Below, piece after piece: positions 12,601 through 26,600 of a DNA stretch of 62,000 nucleotides. This DNA comes from Tubiluchus corallicola (Eukaryota; Priapulida; Priapulimorpha; Priapulimorphida; Tubiluchidae), in contig JAQGDQ010000506.1 of NCBI GenBank assembly GCA_030141605.1, forward strand, positions 1 to 62,000, written 5' to 3'. The stretch's first letter is position 1, and each line of letters starts with the position of its first letter. A model generated the notes under the pieces. The model had not been told where the DNA came from, did no database searches, and saw nothing but the letters and a program-made list of their open reading frames with translations. The position numbers and the translations under genes were made by a program.

Positions 12601-14572
12601 ATAGTAGTCAGTCGGGAAGCAAAAACATGTATAATAATTGCTCAGTTTGTGTTATTAATGCACTTTTAAACCAGGATAATGCAATATATGTCAGTCTAAT
12701 GCTTCAAAATAAGCAAATATGTTGTTTAAGTTGTTGATAAAATGAAAATTGGTTTTCAGCAAAGTAAAAAAAACATCATTAAAATGAACCATTGCGTCGT
12801 TAAGTGAAAAAGAGGTGTCACATGTGCAGTGTCGGTAATATGAAACGTCGCTAAATGGGGAGTCATTAAACGAGGAACTGCTGTAATTTAAAACAGCCTT
12901 TTCTTTCCCTTTAAGCAGGAAGCAAAAAGCTAATCTGAAAATATCTAATGCTGCTGAGTTGAGCTTAATGGTCTATTTTTTGCCTTTAGTTCGTGCTCTT
13001 AATTTTTTTACCTTTCAGGTGAAGATATTGCTGTATTAAGCAACCACGATGAATGCACATGTACAGGATGCGTATCACCTCAGACAGTGCATGAGCAAAT
13101 GTACTGCGCTACTTGTGCCGGAGCTTTTACCGGCCGTAGTAATTATTTGGACCTGTGCGGGTCAAACGTAACAGGCTATAGTAGCGTTCAGAGAGTTTAT
13201 TCTGGTGAGCAATATTGATTTTTAATTTTGACGCAAAATGCTTCGTGTCAGAGGCATAGCATAGTAAAGTGTGGACGACAGGGTGCAATCGTCCCTGGGT
13301 GAGAGGGTGCAATTGTCCCCGGGTGAGAGGGTGCAAAATTCTTCAAGAGTTTGATGACTGTTGATTATCGTATATATTAATTTTGTTGGTATGTTACATA
13401 TCTATATATATATATATATATAGCATTCGAGGCTACAGCTCCGACAGCGGCACCATTTGCAGCAATCTATATGTCAAACGAAAGCCCTCGATCTAGTGTC
13501 GTGCCATTGGGGGTTTATTTTTCTAATCAGGCCCACTGGGAGGAACTGGGGGCGAAAAACCTCCAAAAATGGCCATTTTCGGCCGTTTTTTTGCAAAAAT
13601 TATACCTCTTATTTCTGAAGAACGGGAACAGGTCGAAGATGGTGCTAGTGGGTGTAGTAGGAATATTTAGAATTTGCAGGAGGGCCACGGCTTCCCGTAA
13701 CGGACGCTTTCCTGGACCCAATTGCCGATTTTTTCGAAATTTTGGTCAAACAGCCTGTAGAAAAAACGTTCTAGCGGCGCCTGGTGGGACTCTCGGAAGA
13801 AGATATATAGCTGTTTAGAAAGAGGAGGAACGGGGCTACTCGATGATGAGGTCTGTATTTTAGGACGTCTCCACCCTTTGAAGCTGTGATGAGTTAATTA
13901 GAGGTTCCATTTTTGGCAATTTTCGCTTGGAAAACAGCTGACACAAAGCCATTGTTGTGACGTCATCCATTATACTCTGCCTATAACCTTATAACTTTAA
14001 TTCAGTAAAAACTGCTGCTGCTGACTTTGCTTTTTCCCCGTTTTCGTTACGCTTTACAATAATTTGTTATGTTTAGTGTGGAAAAGAGCTCGCCATGACT
14101 ACAGGGGATGCTGGATGCTTCCCGTCGACGTCACGTTTGCAAAGTCGTTTACCAATGTGAATTTAACCGCTTACGAGTGCATCGCTCAGTGCCGGGCATT
14201 TAGCAAAACGTCGCAATCTCTCGGCAGTTTTGCACTGATGGAAAAAAGTACTTTCAACTACACCGAAAGTTACATCTGTCACTGCGACGATACCGTGGGG
14301 ACGGCAAGAGCCGTTACGGCTGCGGATTGTGGCTTCCTTCCATCGTCTATCATAGGCGCTCAATCTGAGCCGTGTTCCAAATGTCCGGGCGGAAATGATG
14401 GTTTCTGTGGTGGAGATGCATATGCTTATGCAGTATATGATACGGGAGGTTAGAGATTTGCTTCATTACTTATGGCGTAGTATTTGTCTTGCATCATTTT
14501 TGTAACCTAACATTTATTATGCTAACATCAAGAAGGTGTCTTAGCATGTCTTTTGCAGAAATTTTACTTAAT

Positions 14573-14671
<99 letters not shown>

Positions 14672-17600
14672 TAACACTGATCATGTAGAAACTAGGTTAA
14701 TAGTATTACTAATACACCACAAGTAATTACTTCATCTGTTTGGCATATAATCATAAATTCGCTATGACAGTTGGGCGGTACTTATCTATCAGCTTAGGGC
14801 ATCGTGAAGTTTGATACGCCCCTGCTTCATAACTCACAATCATGTTCAAAACCAGGTGGTAATAAATTTCATTTTGATGTATAAAAATTGATTCTGATTT
14901 TAGCGCCTCACGAATATCAAGGATGTTTCGTATACTTTAAACCGGAGATATATTTCCCAGTTACGGCTTCATTAGAACAACAGTCGACTACCTTAGATAA
15001 TGATTGTCTAGCAATATGCAGAGATAAAGGTTATTTCTTCGGCAGCATCTATTCTTCGCCGCTGACCGACGCGTACGAGTGTCTTTGCGGAAACGGGTTT
15101 CCGTTCGACAAGTTTTCGTTGAGTTGTGCAAGTTGTACAAAGACAGCAACTGGGACTTGTCCGGGGAAAAATGCGGTGTCTGTTTATGCTACTGAAAGTG
15201 AGTATTGCTTATTATGTAATGTAATAAACCTTTTCACAGTTTCGTTGTGCACACGCGCAGTTGCTGTAGGTCTAAGTTTGAGTGTACCGTAGTGACGCGT
15301 CTTAAGTACTACCATCGTGTAACATTTGGTTAAAGCAAAGCCGTCTGTCACATCGATTCAGTAAATTCTGTTGTTTAATATCGACTTTACTTAATCATGC
15401 ATTAGTCTGTGCATTCAATGATTTACTAGCAGAATCTTGCTTGGGAACAAGAAAAATGAACTAAGTAAGGTTCTAGCTAGCTGTTAAAACTGTTACTATT
15501 ACATCAGCATGGGCTGCGAAGCATTGTTACATGTAAACAAATGCGTTGTCTGGTACACTTTGACTTTTTCGCGATCATCGTCAGTCGCTGGAACTGTGAA
15601 AAGGCTTATTGTTATAGTTAGTTTAGCATTGGTGGTGATAGTGTTTCTGTGGTGACGTTGGTAGCCATTTTCCTTTAGACAGATGTGCTTACAACAGCAG
15701 TGGTTTAGCAACAATGACAACATTAGTAATAACAATGTATGAAAAAAAACATTTGAAAAATTATGCAATCAGCGCTGTTTCTGTGCACAATTTTTAAACA
15801 AATTAATAGTGTTTTTGCTGCAGAACAAAATCAAGTAATATGCATTATCTTTGTAACACTGCTTTTTGTTAAGGATTCGTAAATGTTTAAAGGAAGATTG
15901 TTTTAAAACTAGACAAGTTTTAAAAAAAACTCGAATTTCAAATTTACCAAATCTGTGCTGTTGAACATGTGCCGCATGAGCCGTTGAACATGTGCAAATC
16001 GTCACAAACTAGCACATCTGCACTGACAGGTACAGCACCGATTTTATATGCAGTGCATTTCCGAAATGTAGGCGCTAGTGCCTGTCTAATCAGCGAAATG
16101 CGAAATGCATGTAACAGCGAAGAGCTAGTTGTGAAAATTGCATGTTTTCTTTCAATATTTTAAAGAGTATATTGTTTTGACCTGCAGTTTGAGATTCGCT
16201 CCAGTTTTGCTTTAAGACTGAATACAAGATCTTAAAGAATTTCAAGATTGAATTCAAAATTTAGTTTACAAGTTTTGAGCTTACAAGTCAAAAATTCGAT
16301 GCGGTTCGATTGAAATTCACAGTCTGATAGAGAACTTTCATCCCTCATGGTAATTTTCTAGCCCACAATGATTTGATAATTAGTTTATTGGATAATGTAC
16401 CGTCTACTATCGTCTTCTTCTTCCCAGCTTTTCCCTATGCGGGGTCGCCGTTGTGAATAAGTCTTCTCCATGCATTCCTTTTGTTGACCATCTCTTCATT
16501 TATGTTCTTCCCTCATTCATAAAAAGGTTTTGGCGCAGTTTTTACAGGCGGATGCCCTTCCTGACCCTAACCCTCCCTATTTATCCGGGCTTGGGACCGG
16601 CACTGAGTTGGGCTAGCTTGCCCCCCCCCCCCAGTGGCTAGGTTACACGTCTACTATAATCATCTTATTATTTCTCATATATTTTCCAGATTTTGCAGTT
16701 ACATCAGATGCTTTAGGCTGCTGGGAAGATAAAGACCCTCTTGCACAGCAGCCACACAGTGGAGAGAGAGACATGCCATATAAGGCTAGAATGACTAACG
16801 TCACCCCAGACAAGTGTATTGAACATTGTTCAGAGCTTAATTATGCTTATGCTGGTTTGGAAAATGGAACAGATTGCTATTGTGGGAATATTTATGGACG
16901 ATACCTGCCCGCAAGGAACCCCTGCAACCTCAAGTGTGGCAGCCAGCATGAAACATGTAATTTATATGACAAGTCTTGTTCTACGTGTGGTGGTAACTGG
17001 GCATTAGAGGTTTACCGTACAAATGGTTAGTATCTTGTAGGTTCATTTTAGACGTTGAAATTTACAGCTTGGCGAGTTCGATTTTAATAAGCCTCTTCAC
17101 AGTTCCAGCGATTGACGATGATCGCGAAAAGGTCAAAGGTACCAGACAACGCATTTGTGTACACTTGACAATGCCTTGCAGCCTATCTTGTTGTAATAGT
17201 AAAAGTTTTAACAGCTAGCTAGACCCTTACCTAGTTTGCTTTTCCTTGTTCCTAAGCAAGATCTTCCTAGTAAATCATCCTACGCACACACTAATGCACA
17301 ATTAATTAAAGTCCACATAAAACAACGGACTTTACTAACTGATGTTTTGCATTGCCCACATATCACGTGACAATTGCAGTTAAGACGCATTTATGTGGTA
17401 CACTTAACCTTTGACCTTTTCGCGATCATCATCAGTTGCTGGAAATGTGAAAGGGTTTAAACTTTCGCCTGGTTATGTAAAACAACTGAAGTTACTGAAC
17501 TGACATAGCAGACAATGTAGGTCACACGATCATGCAAGTGTACACCAGACTAAGCTACTCGATTGGCTACGTTGTAGGGCCTGAAAAGGACGTATTTTTC

Positions 17601-20600
17601 TTAATTTTGTCCAATTAAATCGCTTATAAATGTTTAAACAAATAGCAAGATTGGATAGCCAAAGTTCTGCACAATAGAACAGTACCAAATTTGTAATCAT
17701 TTACTATTGTTTCTGCTCATACAGCAGCAGGAAAGTTCTAGGTCTTATAAGACATATTTCAAGTGGTGCTGTCCAGAAGGAGTTAAGACGAACATATTTT
17801 GATAGTGAAGTTGAACGCGCTACGTCCAAGAAAAAGAAGGAAGTTATAAATATTGACACTTTAAATAATAGTTTTGGTGACGCATAATAAATATTTATTT
17901 TTTGTGCAAGTGTATGTACCAGGAGGGCGATTTCAATCCGGCTGCTTCAAACTTGTCCAGAAATTTCCGAATTCTACTGTAATAAAACTGGCATCAATGA
18001 CAGCTACAATGTGCATCCATTTTTGCTATGAAGTGGGTATGGTATATTTATCGTTTATATTAATTTTGGTGGTATGTTTAGAATCTGCGTGACGACCACG
18101 GCATCCTGTAATGGGCGTTTTCCCGTAACTCATTTGCCGATTTTTTTGAAATTTGTCTGTTCTAGAAAAAGCTGTTCTAGTGGCGCTTAGTGTGACTCTC
18201 CGAAGGAGGTATATAGCTTTTTAGAAAGAGGAAGAACAGGGCTATATGATTATGTGAGCAGCATTTTAGGAAACCTCCACTGTGAGGAGCTGTGACGAGT
18301 TGGTTGGAGATTCCGTTTCCGGAGATTTTCGCTTTGAAAATTGCTGAGGCAAAGCCATTGTTGTGACGTTATCCATTGTACTCTGCCTATAACCTTATAA
18401 CTTTAATTCAGTAAAAGCTGGCTTGGTAAATAAACGAACACTAGGTAGAATGTGCGCGCATTGTTGATTATAAGTGGATTTTGCTAGTTAAATAAATAAT
18501 ACTGCATTTCACGTGTTTTAGGAGCAGACATTCAAAGAATTGTTCTTTTTTTGCCAACTTTTGAACCCGTGGTCATCATTACACGCGCTTGCTATTTAAG
18601 TTATTCATCGATTCGAAAGTTAAAGTAACTTATCATTTTCATGAACTCGATCGACAAACACCATACAAATTTTTAATGACCATGAACTCAAGTCTTTAAG
18701 CTTTTTATATGTATTCATATGTGATATATAAATATATATATAGCGAGCTATACTGGATGCTTAAGAATCACAACCTTGGCTTTAATAACAGCAAAATAAA
18801 ACTTATTTACATAACCTTTATATGTGTATTCATGTGTGATATATGAATATATATATAGTTAGCTATACTGGATGGCTAAGAATCATATACCCGGCTTTAA
18901 TAACAGTAAAATAAAACTTGTTTACATAACCTTTTAACAGTTTAACCTTCTCTAAGCTTATTATTATGATTTTAACAACTAACATACATGTAAGTTTTGT
19001 TTTATGTTCAAGTTGTTACTCATTAAATGCATCAAAATAGTATATGATTATTCATAATATGCAATTTTAATATAGCCATGTGTGGGTCATGATTAATCAT
19101 CCTCGCTCAACCAAAAAATTCATTTCAGTGCAAGAGATATGCATTTGAATGTAACAAACAACAAATTCAGCAAACACAATAGAAAAATGAAAAGAAAAAT
19201 AAAAACTTCAAAGGAACGATATTTTTAACAACAAACTCAATGCAATTAAAAAAGTTTACAGGCAAAAATGGAAAACGAAATCAACATTTAAAAAAACTGT
19301 TCAAAAGTTCTAAAATTGAAATTCTAAGAATGTTTTTCTTTTCATAACTTTAAACTAGGGAACTGCCACATGAGTCAGGTAGCAAGGCTGAGAAACCACA
19401 AACTTCTAGTGAAGACAAATTCATAATTAAACTTTTTTGCCATTTACTATTTCCTTGCGCATGTACCGTACCATACCTGCTAGCACCGTAGAGGGTGGTA
19501 CTTGTTTACAGGGCGCATCTATCTATAGGCAGACTAAGCTGTAATTTAGGGCACCAAATTTTGAGGGGCGCCAGAAGGGTTTTGGGACCCAGTGTAAGAA
19601 ATTCTCCACAGGAAATGCGTATTCTTTCATCTAAAACACGTATTTCATAATTCACTTAGTTTCAGAAGCCGTTTTTATATAAGTGTTATAATAGCAAACA
19701 AAGTTTCAATTCAAAAATGGTAGTACACCACGAGCAGTTGTTCAGCCTGCTTTGGATATAAGCATTGTCTAAGTACATGTCATTCACAACAACCACATAG
19801 GTAATACTGATAAATTACAACTTAATTTTGTACTGCGCTTCATGATATAGATAACCATAAATCCGTAAGAGAGATGTGCAGGCTGATATGTCAGCTAAGG
19901 GTGTCATAACGTTGTGATTTGCCTTTACATACAGCAATTATTGTGAAATATTTTACCAAGTTGTATGAAGAGTGCAGTTGCAATATATATGGCCTCCAAT
20001 CAATTGTAATGCTATTTTAATATAGTTGTATGTAAATAAAACACACTGTGGTCATTTCTTCTCCTTCTTCCTATCCCTAATCTTACTCTCTTTTTCCATT
20101 TCATCGTGTCTACTGACCCTAACCATTTTTTCATTCACTCATTTCTGCTACCTTAACAAGGTAAGCTTTCAAGGTGTCATACAGATCTTTTATTTGGTAG
20201 CTGTTACCCATTGTTGTTGTTACTGTATTGTTACCAATTGTTGTTGTTACTGTACTGTTACCCATTGTTGTTGTTACTGTATTGTTACCCATTGTTGTTG
20301 TTACTGTATTGTTACCCATTGTTGTTGTTACTCTATTGTTACCCATTGTTGTTGTTACGGTATTGTTACCCATTGTTGTTGTTACTGTACTGTTACCCAT
20401 TGTTGTTGTTACTCTATTTTTACCCATTGTTGTTGTTACTCTATTGTTACCCATTGTTGTTGTTACTGTACTGCTACCCATTGTTGTTGTTATTGTACTG
20501 TTACCCAGTAAGAGATTATGTACCTCAATATTTTATGCCTCTAGATTTTTCCTTCGTTCATCACTTTTGAATTCGTGTTTTCAGGTGAAGATTTTGCCGT

Positions 20601-23600
20601 GTTAAACAATTATGATGAATGCACGTGTACAAGTTACATAACACCAGTGACTGAACATGACCAAGTCCATTGTGCTACTTGTGCCGGAGCTTTTACGGGC
20701 CGTAATAATTATTTTGACCTGTGCGGGTCAAACGTAACAGGCTATAGTAGCGTTCATAGAGTTTATTCTGGTGAGTGGTAGGCATTATTGATTTTTAATT
20801 TTGATACAAAAGACTTTGTTTAAACATGTCACAGTAGAGGTTACCATTTCATTCTGAAAGTGTTGATGTGTCCTTTAACTAATAGACATGAGTTATTAGC
20901 TTCACTTACAGTCATATCTCGCTATGCCTTCGCCAAACCTGTTTACCGTTTGCAAAATGACCAGGAGCGAAATGGTTGTATTCAACTTTATATAAAAATG
21001 ACCCGTTATACTGACCCGTTATTATTCCTGCTAAATTTTTAAGTGTGGTAAAGAAGCATTGCGGTGCGTGTGGTGGCGCTTTTACTGGACGTAATAATCA
21101 CTTTGATCGGTGTGGAAGTAAGATTGAAGTTCAAGCCAGCATTTACAGGGTGTATACTGGTGAGGAATTGTTTCTTTAAAAGTTCCTAATCTCGATATTA
21201 AGTACAATCAACTAATTTCTACTATGCGATTATTATTTATTTATTCGTGTTAATAATACGCAAGAAAGTATTGAGCTGTCTGCTGATCGGGAAGGACTGG
21301 CAAATGTTTACTTGTATAGCAAAATCATCCATAAGTTGGCAATTAAGCTTCTCTAGTCAGTCACGAAGTGATATCCTGAATTTTCATTTCACGAGGATCA
21401 TTTTGATACCAAGTTCATCGCTCTATGTTATTTCTAAGCTGAAATAATCCACGTTGAAGTTGAGATGCAGGCTAGGCAGTGGAAAACTTAATCTTGAGAA
21501 AATGTTAAAGTTGGCCATTGTTTTTTGATGTGTTTCAAACGGCAGCAACAACAACAACAACCACCACCTCCTCCTCCTCCTCATCATCATCATCATCATC
21601 ATCACCATCACCTCCTCCTCCTCCTCCTCCTCTTCCTCATCATCATCATCATCATCATCATCACCACCACCACCACCATCACCATCATCACCATCAGCAG
21701 CAAAAGCAGCAGCAGCAACAACAGCAAGAGCAGCAACAAGAGCAGCAACAATAACAACAGCAGCAAGAGCAGCAAGAGCAACAACAATGATAACAATAAT
21801 AATGAGCAATACTGGTAATGGTTTGTGAGAGGTTTATATAATTTAGAATCGTTGTAAACGTGTAAAAATCATGTTAGTAATTAAAAGAAAAAAGTGATTA
21901 ATGGGACTTTAATCGGACGTGATAAAATTTCAACGAGGTTTATAAGCCAACGGTTCTACATGTACCTGTGTTTTGTCTTCACAGAGTGGAAAGATTCTCG
22001 TCCAGAGTACAGAGGATGCTGGAAATTTCCAACTCATATCACCTTTGCGGAAACATCTAATGTGAAGTCAGCTTATGAGTGTGTGTCTCGCTGCATGGTT
22101 TTTAGTAACACAAGTAGATCTTCTGGCAGTTTTGCTTTGCTCGAACGGAAGGACGCAAGCTACATTTGTCACTGTGATAATACCGTTGGTACCGGAAGTG
22201 CTACAGTTGCCGCTGAGCAGCCGTGTGAAAAATGTGACGGTGACAATAACGGCTACTGCGGTAGTGGTGCTGGTCTTTACGCCGTGTACGACACTGGAGG
22301 TAATACCGGTCACAGTTTAATGTTTCTACTTCAATTCAAGTACAGTTTATTGTTGTTCAGTAGACATGTAATGTTCTGCAATACTTTGGAGTCTTCATCA
22401 TGGAGTCACGTGACTTTATCTCATTCTATCCTACGAATGATTATGTATCCTACCTTTTGTGATAATATGATGTTATACTAACTTATGTCATGATAGCATC
22501 GTCCCTATTTACAAGTCTGAGTGAACATAAGCATCTTCTTTCAACTAATCCTCATTTTATCTTTCTGTATAGCACCACACAAGTATCAAGGATGTTTTCC
22601 ATATTATAAGCCTGAGACATACTTTCCACATACGGAACGCCTGATGCAACGATCCAATGATTTAGATCAAAAATGCACGGAAACGTGCGGAAATGAAGGA
22701 TATTTGTTTGGCAGCCTCCATTACGCACTAAGCGATGAATTCGTCTGCAAATGCGGCAACGGATTTCCGTTTGACAAGTTTTCGTTGAACTGTAAAAATT
22801 GTACAAGTACAGTCACTGGAACCTGTCCAGGAAAAAATACTGTTTCCGTTTATGCCACTGAAAGTAAGTCAACGTTTAATCAGCGCCTTTTCTTTCCCAC
22901 TAGCAGGGCCCTTTATTATCCGGAAATTATCCGGCCCTTCGGAGAAGTCTTCCTCAATTCCCCCACACCTATCTTGAATAACTTGTGACGTATTTTAGCA
23001 ACAGTTACAAAGCTTGAAGCAAACTTTTTGCGAATTTTTTAAACGAACTAGAATAGCTATCTTTCGTTTGTCACTAAAAATATTCTTTAAGAAATGCCAC
23101 TATTTTACTATTTATTGCAAATGAAATTATTGCATATTTAAAAACAACCGTATTGAAAAACAGATTTTTAGCAAATGTTACAAAGCTTGTGAGGTTCTAG
23201 GCTGCAGCCTATACTAGCCTATAGGATAACTTGCCTCTGCTCACTGGTCTTTAGCAGTAATAAGTCTCACTTCTTAATGCCATAATTTGACTATGAATAA
23301 CCTAAATTGCCGCACTTCGGGAATATGCTGGTACCCAGTTTTAAGCATATGACAACTGACAACAAACTGTGTGAGCGACTGTACTTTCTCTACCTAGCAG
23401 CAGATGCCAGCAGTGCGGCGTACACCGGGTTATCTCAAACATGTGGGCATGGCCTCATGCACACAACAGCTAAACATACCAGTGTGCTGGGCTGGGAAGC
23501 AAACAGTACTATTCTCACCTGCTTTGGACCGTACAAGTATAAAGAAAGGACTAAAGAAAAGGACTTATTATATTGAATATTATCAACAATATTGAAATAA

Positions 23601-26600
23601 ATTAGGGGGTGATGCAATTCCACAGTATCTATACACGAGCCATCACTGACAGAACATGTGCTTAGCTGGTAATCGCACCTGCCCGGTTTACCTTCTGAAT
23701 TGATGAGGCCATGATGGTTTTATACCTGCTATTCAACGCCGCTATACAATGGCTTCGCATGGACAAGTCTCTCCCAGTGGGGAAGGGGAAGGTCGAATAT
23801 CAATCACATTTCGCTCTGTAACGATACCTTTGCCTGCACAGCAGAGTCCACACTCCATCGTGTCTACCGCATTAAGAGATTTCATAAATGCATGACAGGG
23901 CGTTTTTGGTATTTTCATTATTTTTTCTCTTTCTACTTTTCCATCTTCTAGATTTTGCACTCGAGTCAGAAATCTTGGGTTGCTGGGAAGATAGAGATCC
24001 AAGAGCAGGACGACCTCATAAAGGAACGAGAGACATGCCACACAGGACGAGATTTCGATATTTAACACCGGAAAAATGCAAGCGGCATTGTTTGAAATTT
24101 GGCTTCGCGTTTGCTGGCTTACAGTATGGAACAGAGTGTCACTGCGGCCACTCGTATGGAAGGTATTCGTCTGCCAGAAACCCTTGTAACTTCAAATGTG
24201 GCAGTACCCGTGAACAATGTAATATACATGACTCGTCTTGCTTAGCTTGTGGTGGTGAATGGGCAATGCTGGTCTATCCTACAGCTGGTGAGTAAATTTT
24301 GAAATTAAACGGGTTCTTCAAGTTAAATTCATATTGTGTGTAACAGTCGCATACGACTGCAAATAATGCAATTACGCGCTTACATTGTTTTTTCACCTCC
24401 CCCTAGATGGCAGTCAAGTACGACTGTAGATAATGCAATTACGCGCTTGCATTGTTTTTTCACCTCCCTCTAGATGGCAGTCAAGTATGACTGCAAATAA
24501 TGCAATTACGCGCTTGCATTGTTTTTTCACCTCCCTCTAGATGGCAGTCAAGTACGACTGTAGATAATGCAATTACGCGCTTGCATTGTTTTTTCACCTC
24601 CCTCTAGATGGCAGTCAAGTATGACTGCAAATAATGCAATTACGCGCTTGCATTGTTTTTTCACCTCCCCCTAGATGGCAGTCAAGTACGACTGCAAATA
24701 ATGCAATTATACGTTTGCATTGTTTTTTCAGCTCCCCCTAGATGGCAGTCAAGTACGACTGCAAATAATGCAATTACGCGCTTGCATTGTTTTTTCATCT
24801 CCCCCTAGATGGCAGACAAAAAATTTCTCAGTCATCATAGCAACGCCAACTTTAGCAATGCCCATTCGTGCAGCGTGATGTTAGAAGTTACAGCAGGACA
24901 ATGAACATGGCGGCTGCATGTCACAAACACAATGGTAACCTTTTGTTTCAGTTAAGCTGTGGCTTTCTGCTGTGTGAAATTTTACACAATTTTTCTATAC
25001 AAATATCATTAGCGCACAAAAAGTTCATGTCCCTCATTTGCATAAATAACATATTCCATTTGGATATTTCATTAGCTATTTGAAGATGTTGGCTGTTTTT
25101 GTCTAAGTGGGCAAATAATTTAACCATTTGAGAAAAATCCTCTGCTACCCCATGAAAAATTCTTCATTTAGTGAACAAGACAGCATAAAACACTTAATAA
25201 ATTTACCGAAAACGTAAACGAATACAAAGGAAAACGTATTTTGCAGAACCGAAAAATGATCTTGACACAAAAATGTGTTCATTACAAAGCTTAAGAACCT
25301 CCCTTAATAGATCCGTTGGTTGTTTGTACCTGGAAATACTCATTGTAACACAATTAATGCACATTGTGTAAAAAGTGAAATTTCTCATTGGTCAGCAAGT
25401 TAATCAGGCACAACAATGAAACTTGTAATTGCATTATTTGCAGTCGCATGTGTTGTCACACATTAGAGAAATGCTGTAGAGACTTGTCACAAACAGAACC
25501 TGATCTAGAGCGTGTTTAGCTGTGCTTGCTTTCAAGTGAAACTTGCATTTCACAACTTCGAAATGTTTACATCTTTTTGGAGAAGATTCTCATTTGCTAA
25601 CAGAGTTGTAAACTTTGAATGCTCTGGATTCTCATGTAGTTGATGCCACCAGTTTGTCAGTTTTCAGTAAAAGATTAACTAACGTTAATTTCCCGTGACT
25701 TTATCCGAAACGTGACAATGTCATTAGCCTAATTGCTTATCTCCGTGCCATATTTTTGTAAATAACGTCTTGTATAGAGTCTATAATTTATGCTATATAA
25801 TGTATATGACATGTGTAATGGGATGTAATGAAGTTTAGTGTTTTGGTTCTATATAGATTTTATTTTTGTGTGTCGTTTCATGTTTTCTAAAATCCAGCGT
25901 AAGTGCATTTGCACCTGCTATGTTATATTTCTTTTTTATACTATTTTAATGTATGTGTGCAGGAATGAGAATATTCTGCGGATACGCGGAATTCTGAGTT
26001 TTTGGAAGACCAGTAGTGCCATTTTTGTAAATCGCGTAAATTCGTTGAGAAAATTTTTACGGACCCAGTACATTATTTCACAAGCTGACTGCTAGATGGC
26101 AGGCCGTCACTTTGTTTACGTCACGTACATCAGTGTAACCACGTGTATATCTCTATGTATAAAATTATAGAATCAATTGTGCGGAGTTATTTGAGTCAAT
26201 TGCAGACAGTTTTTATATACTTTTGCATAGGAGCGGCCATTACTTAGGCGTTTTTGAGACAATTAGGTATCATGTATCCTTGATTGTTGGGTATTTTAAA
26301 TTATGCATGAAACAAGGTAAGTGATATTTTAAGTCCACTTAGAGGCTCTCTATGGTCACAAAATTGTAATTTGTTGCTGGCTCCAAGGGGGCTTTGCCCC
26401 TCAGCCACATTGGGGCCTAGGTGGCCTCAAAACCCCCAGCATGTTTCAGAGTTTTTTGCAGTTTGTCCTGATGTATGAATGTCAATAATAAACAAAGGCA
26501 TGTTTAGAATTATTTCTGCTGATTCAAATTGCTTATGTTTTTTATACAAGGATTTCCTTTGGGGGAGAAACTAGGAACTGGTTGCTATAGAAAAAGTGAA

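Noticed and set aside
13471-13818. 115-codon open frame
   Set aside because: Falls inside element alpha and is not preserved in the other three copies.
20026-20605. Several frames over 100 codons on both strands
   Set aside because: Produced by the 27-bp minisatellite, whose period is a multiple of three.
23307-23623. Overlapping 60-90-codon frames on both strands
   Set aside because: No motif, no splice context and no similarity to neighbouring exons.
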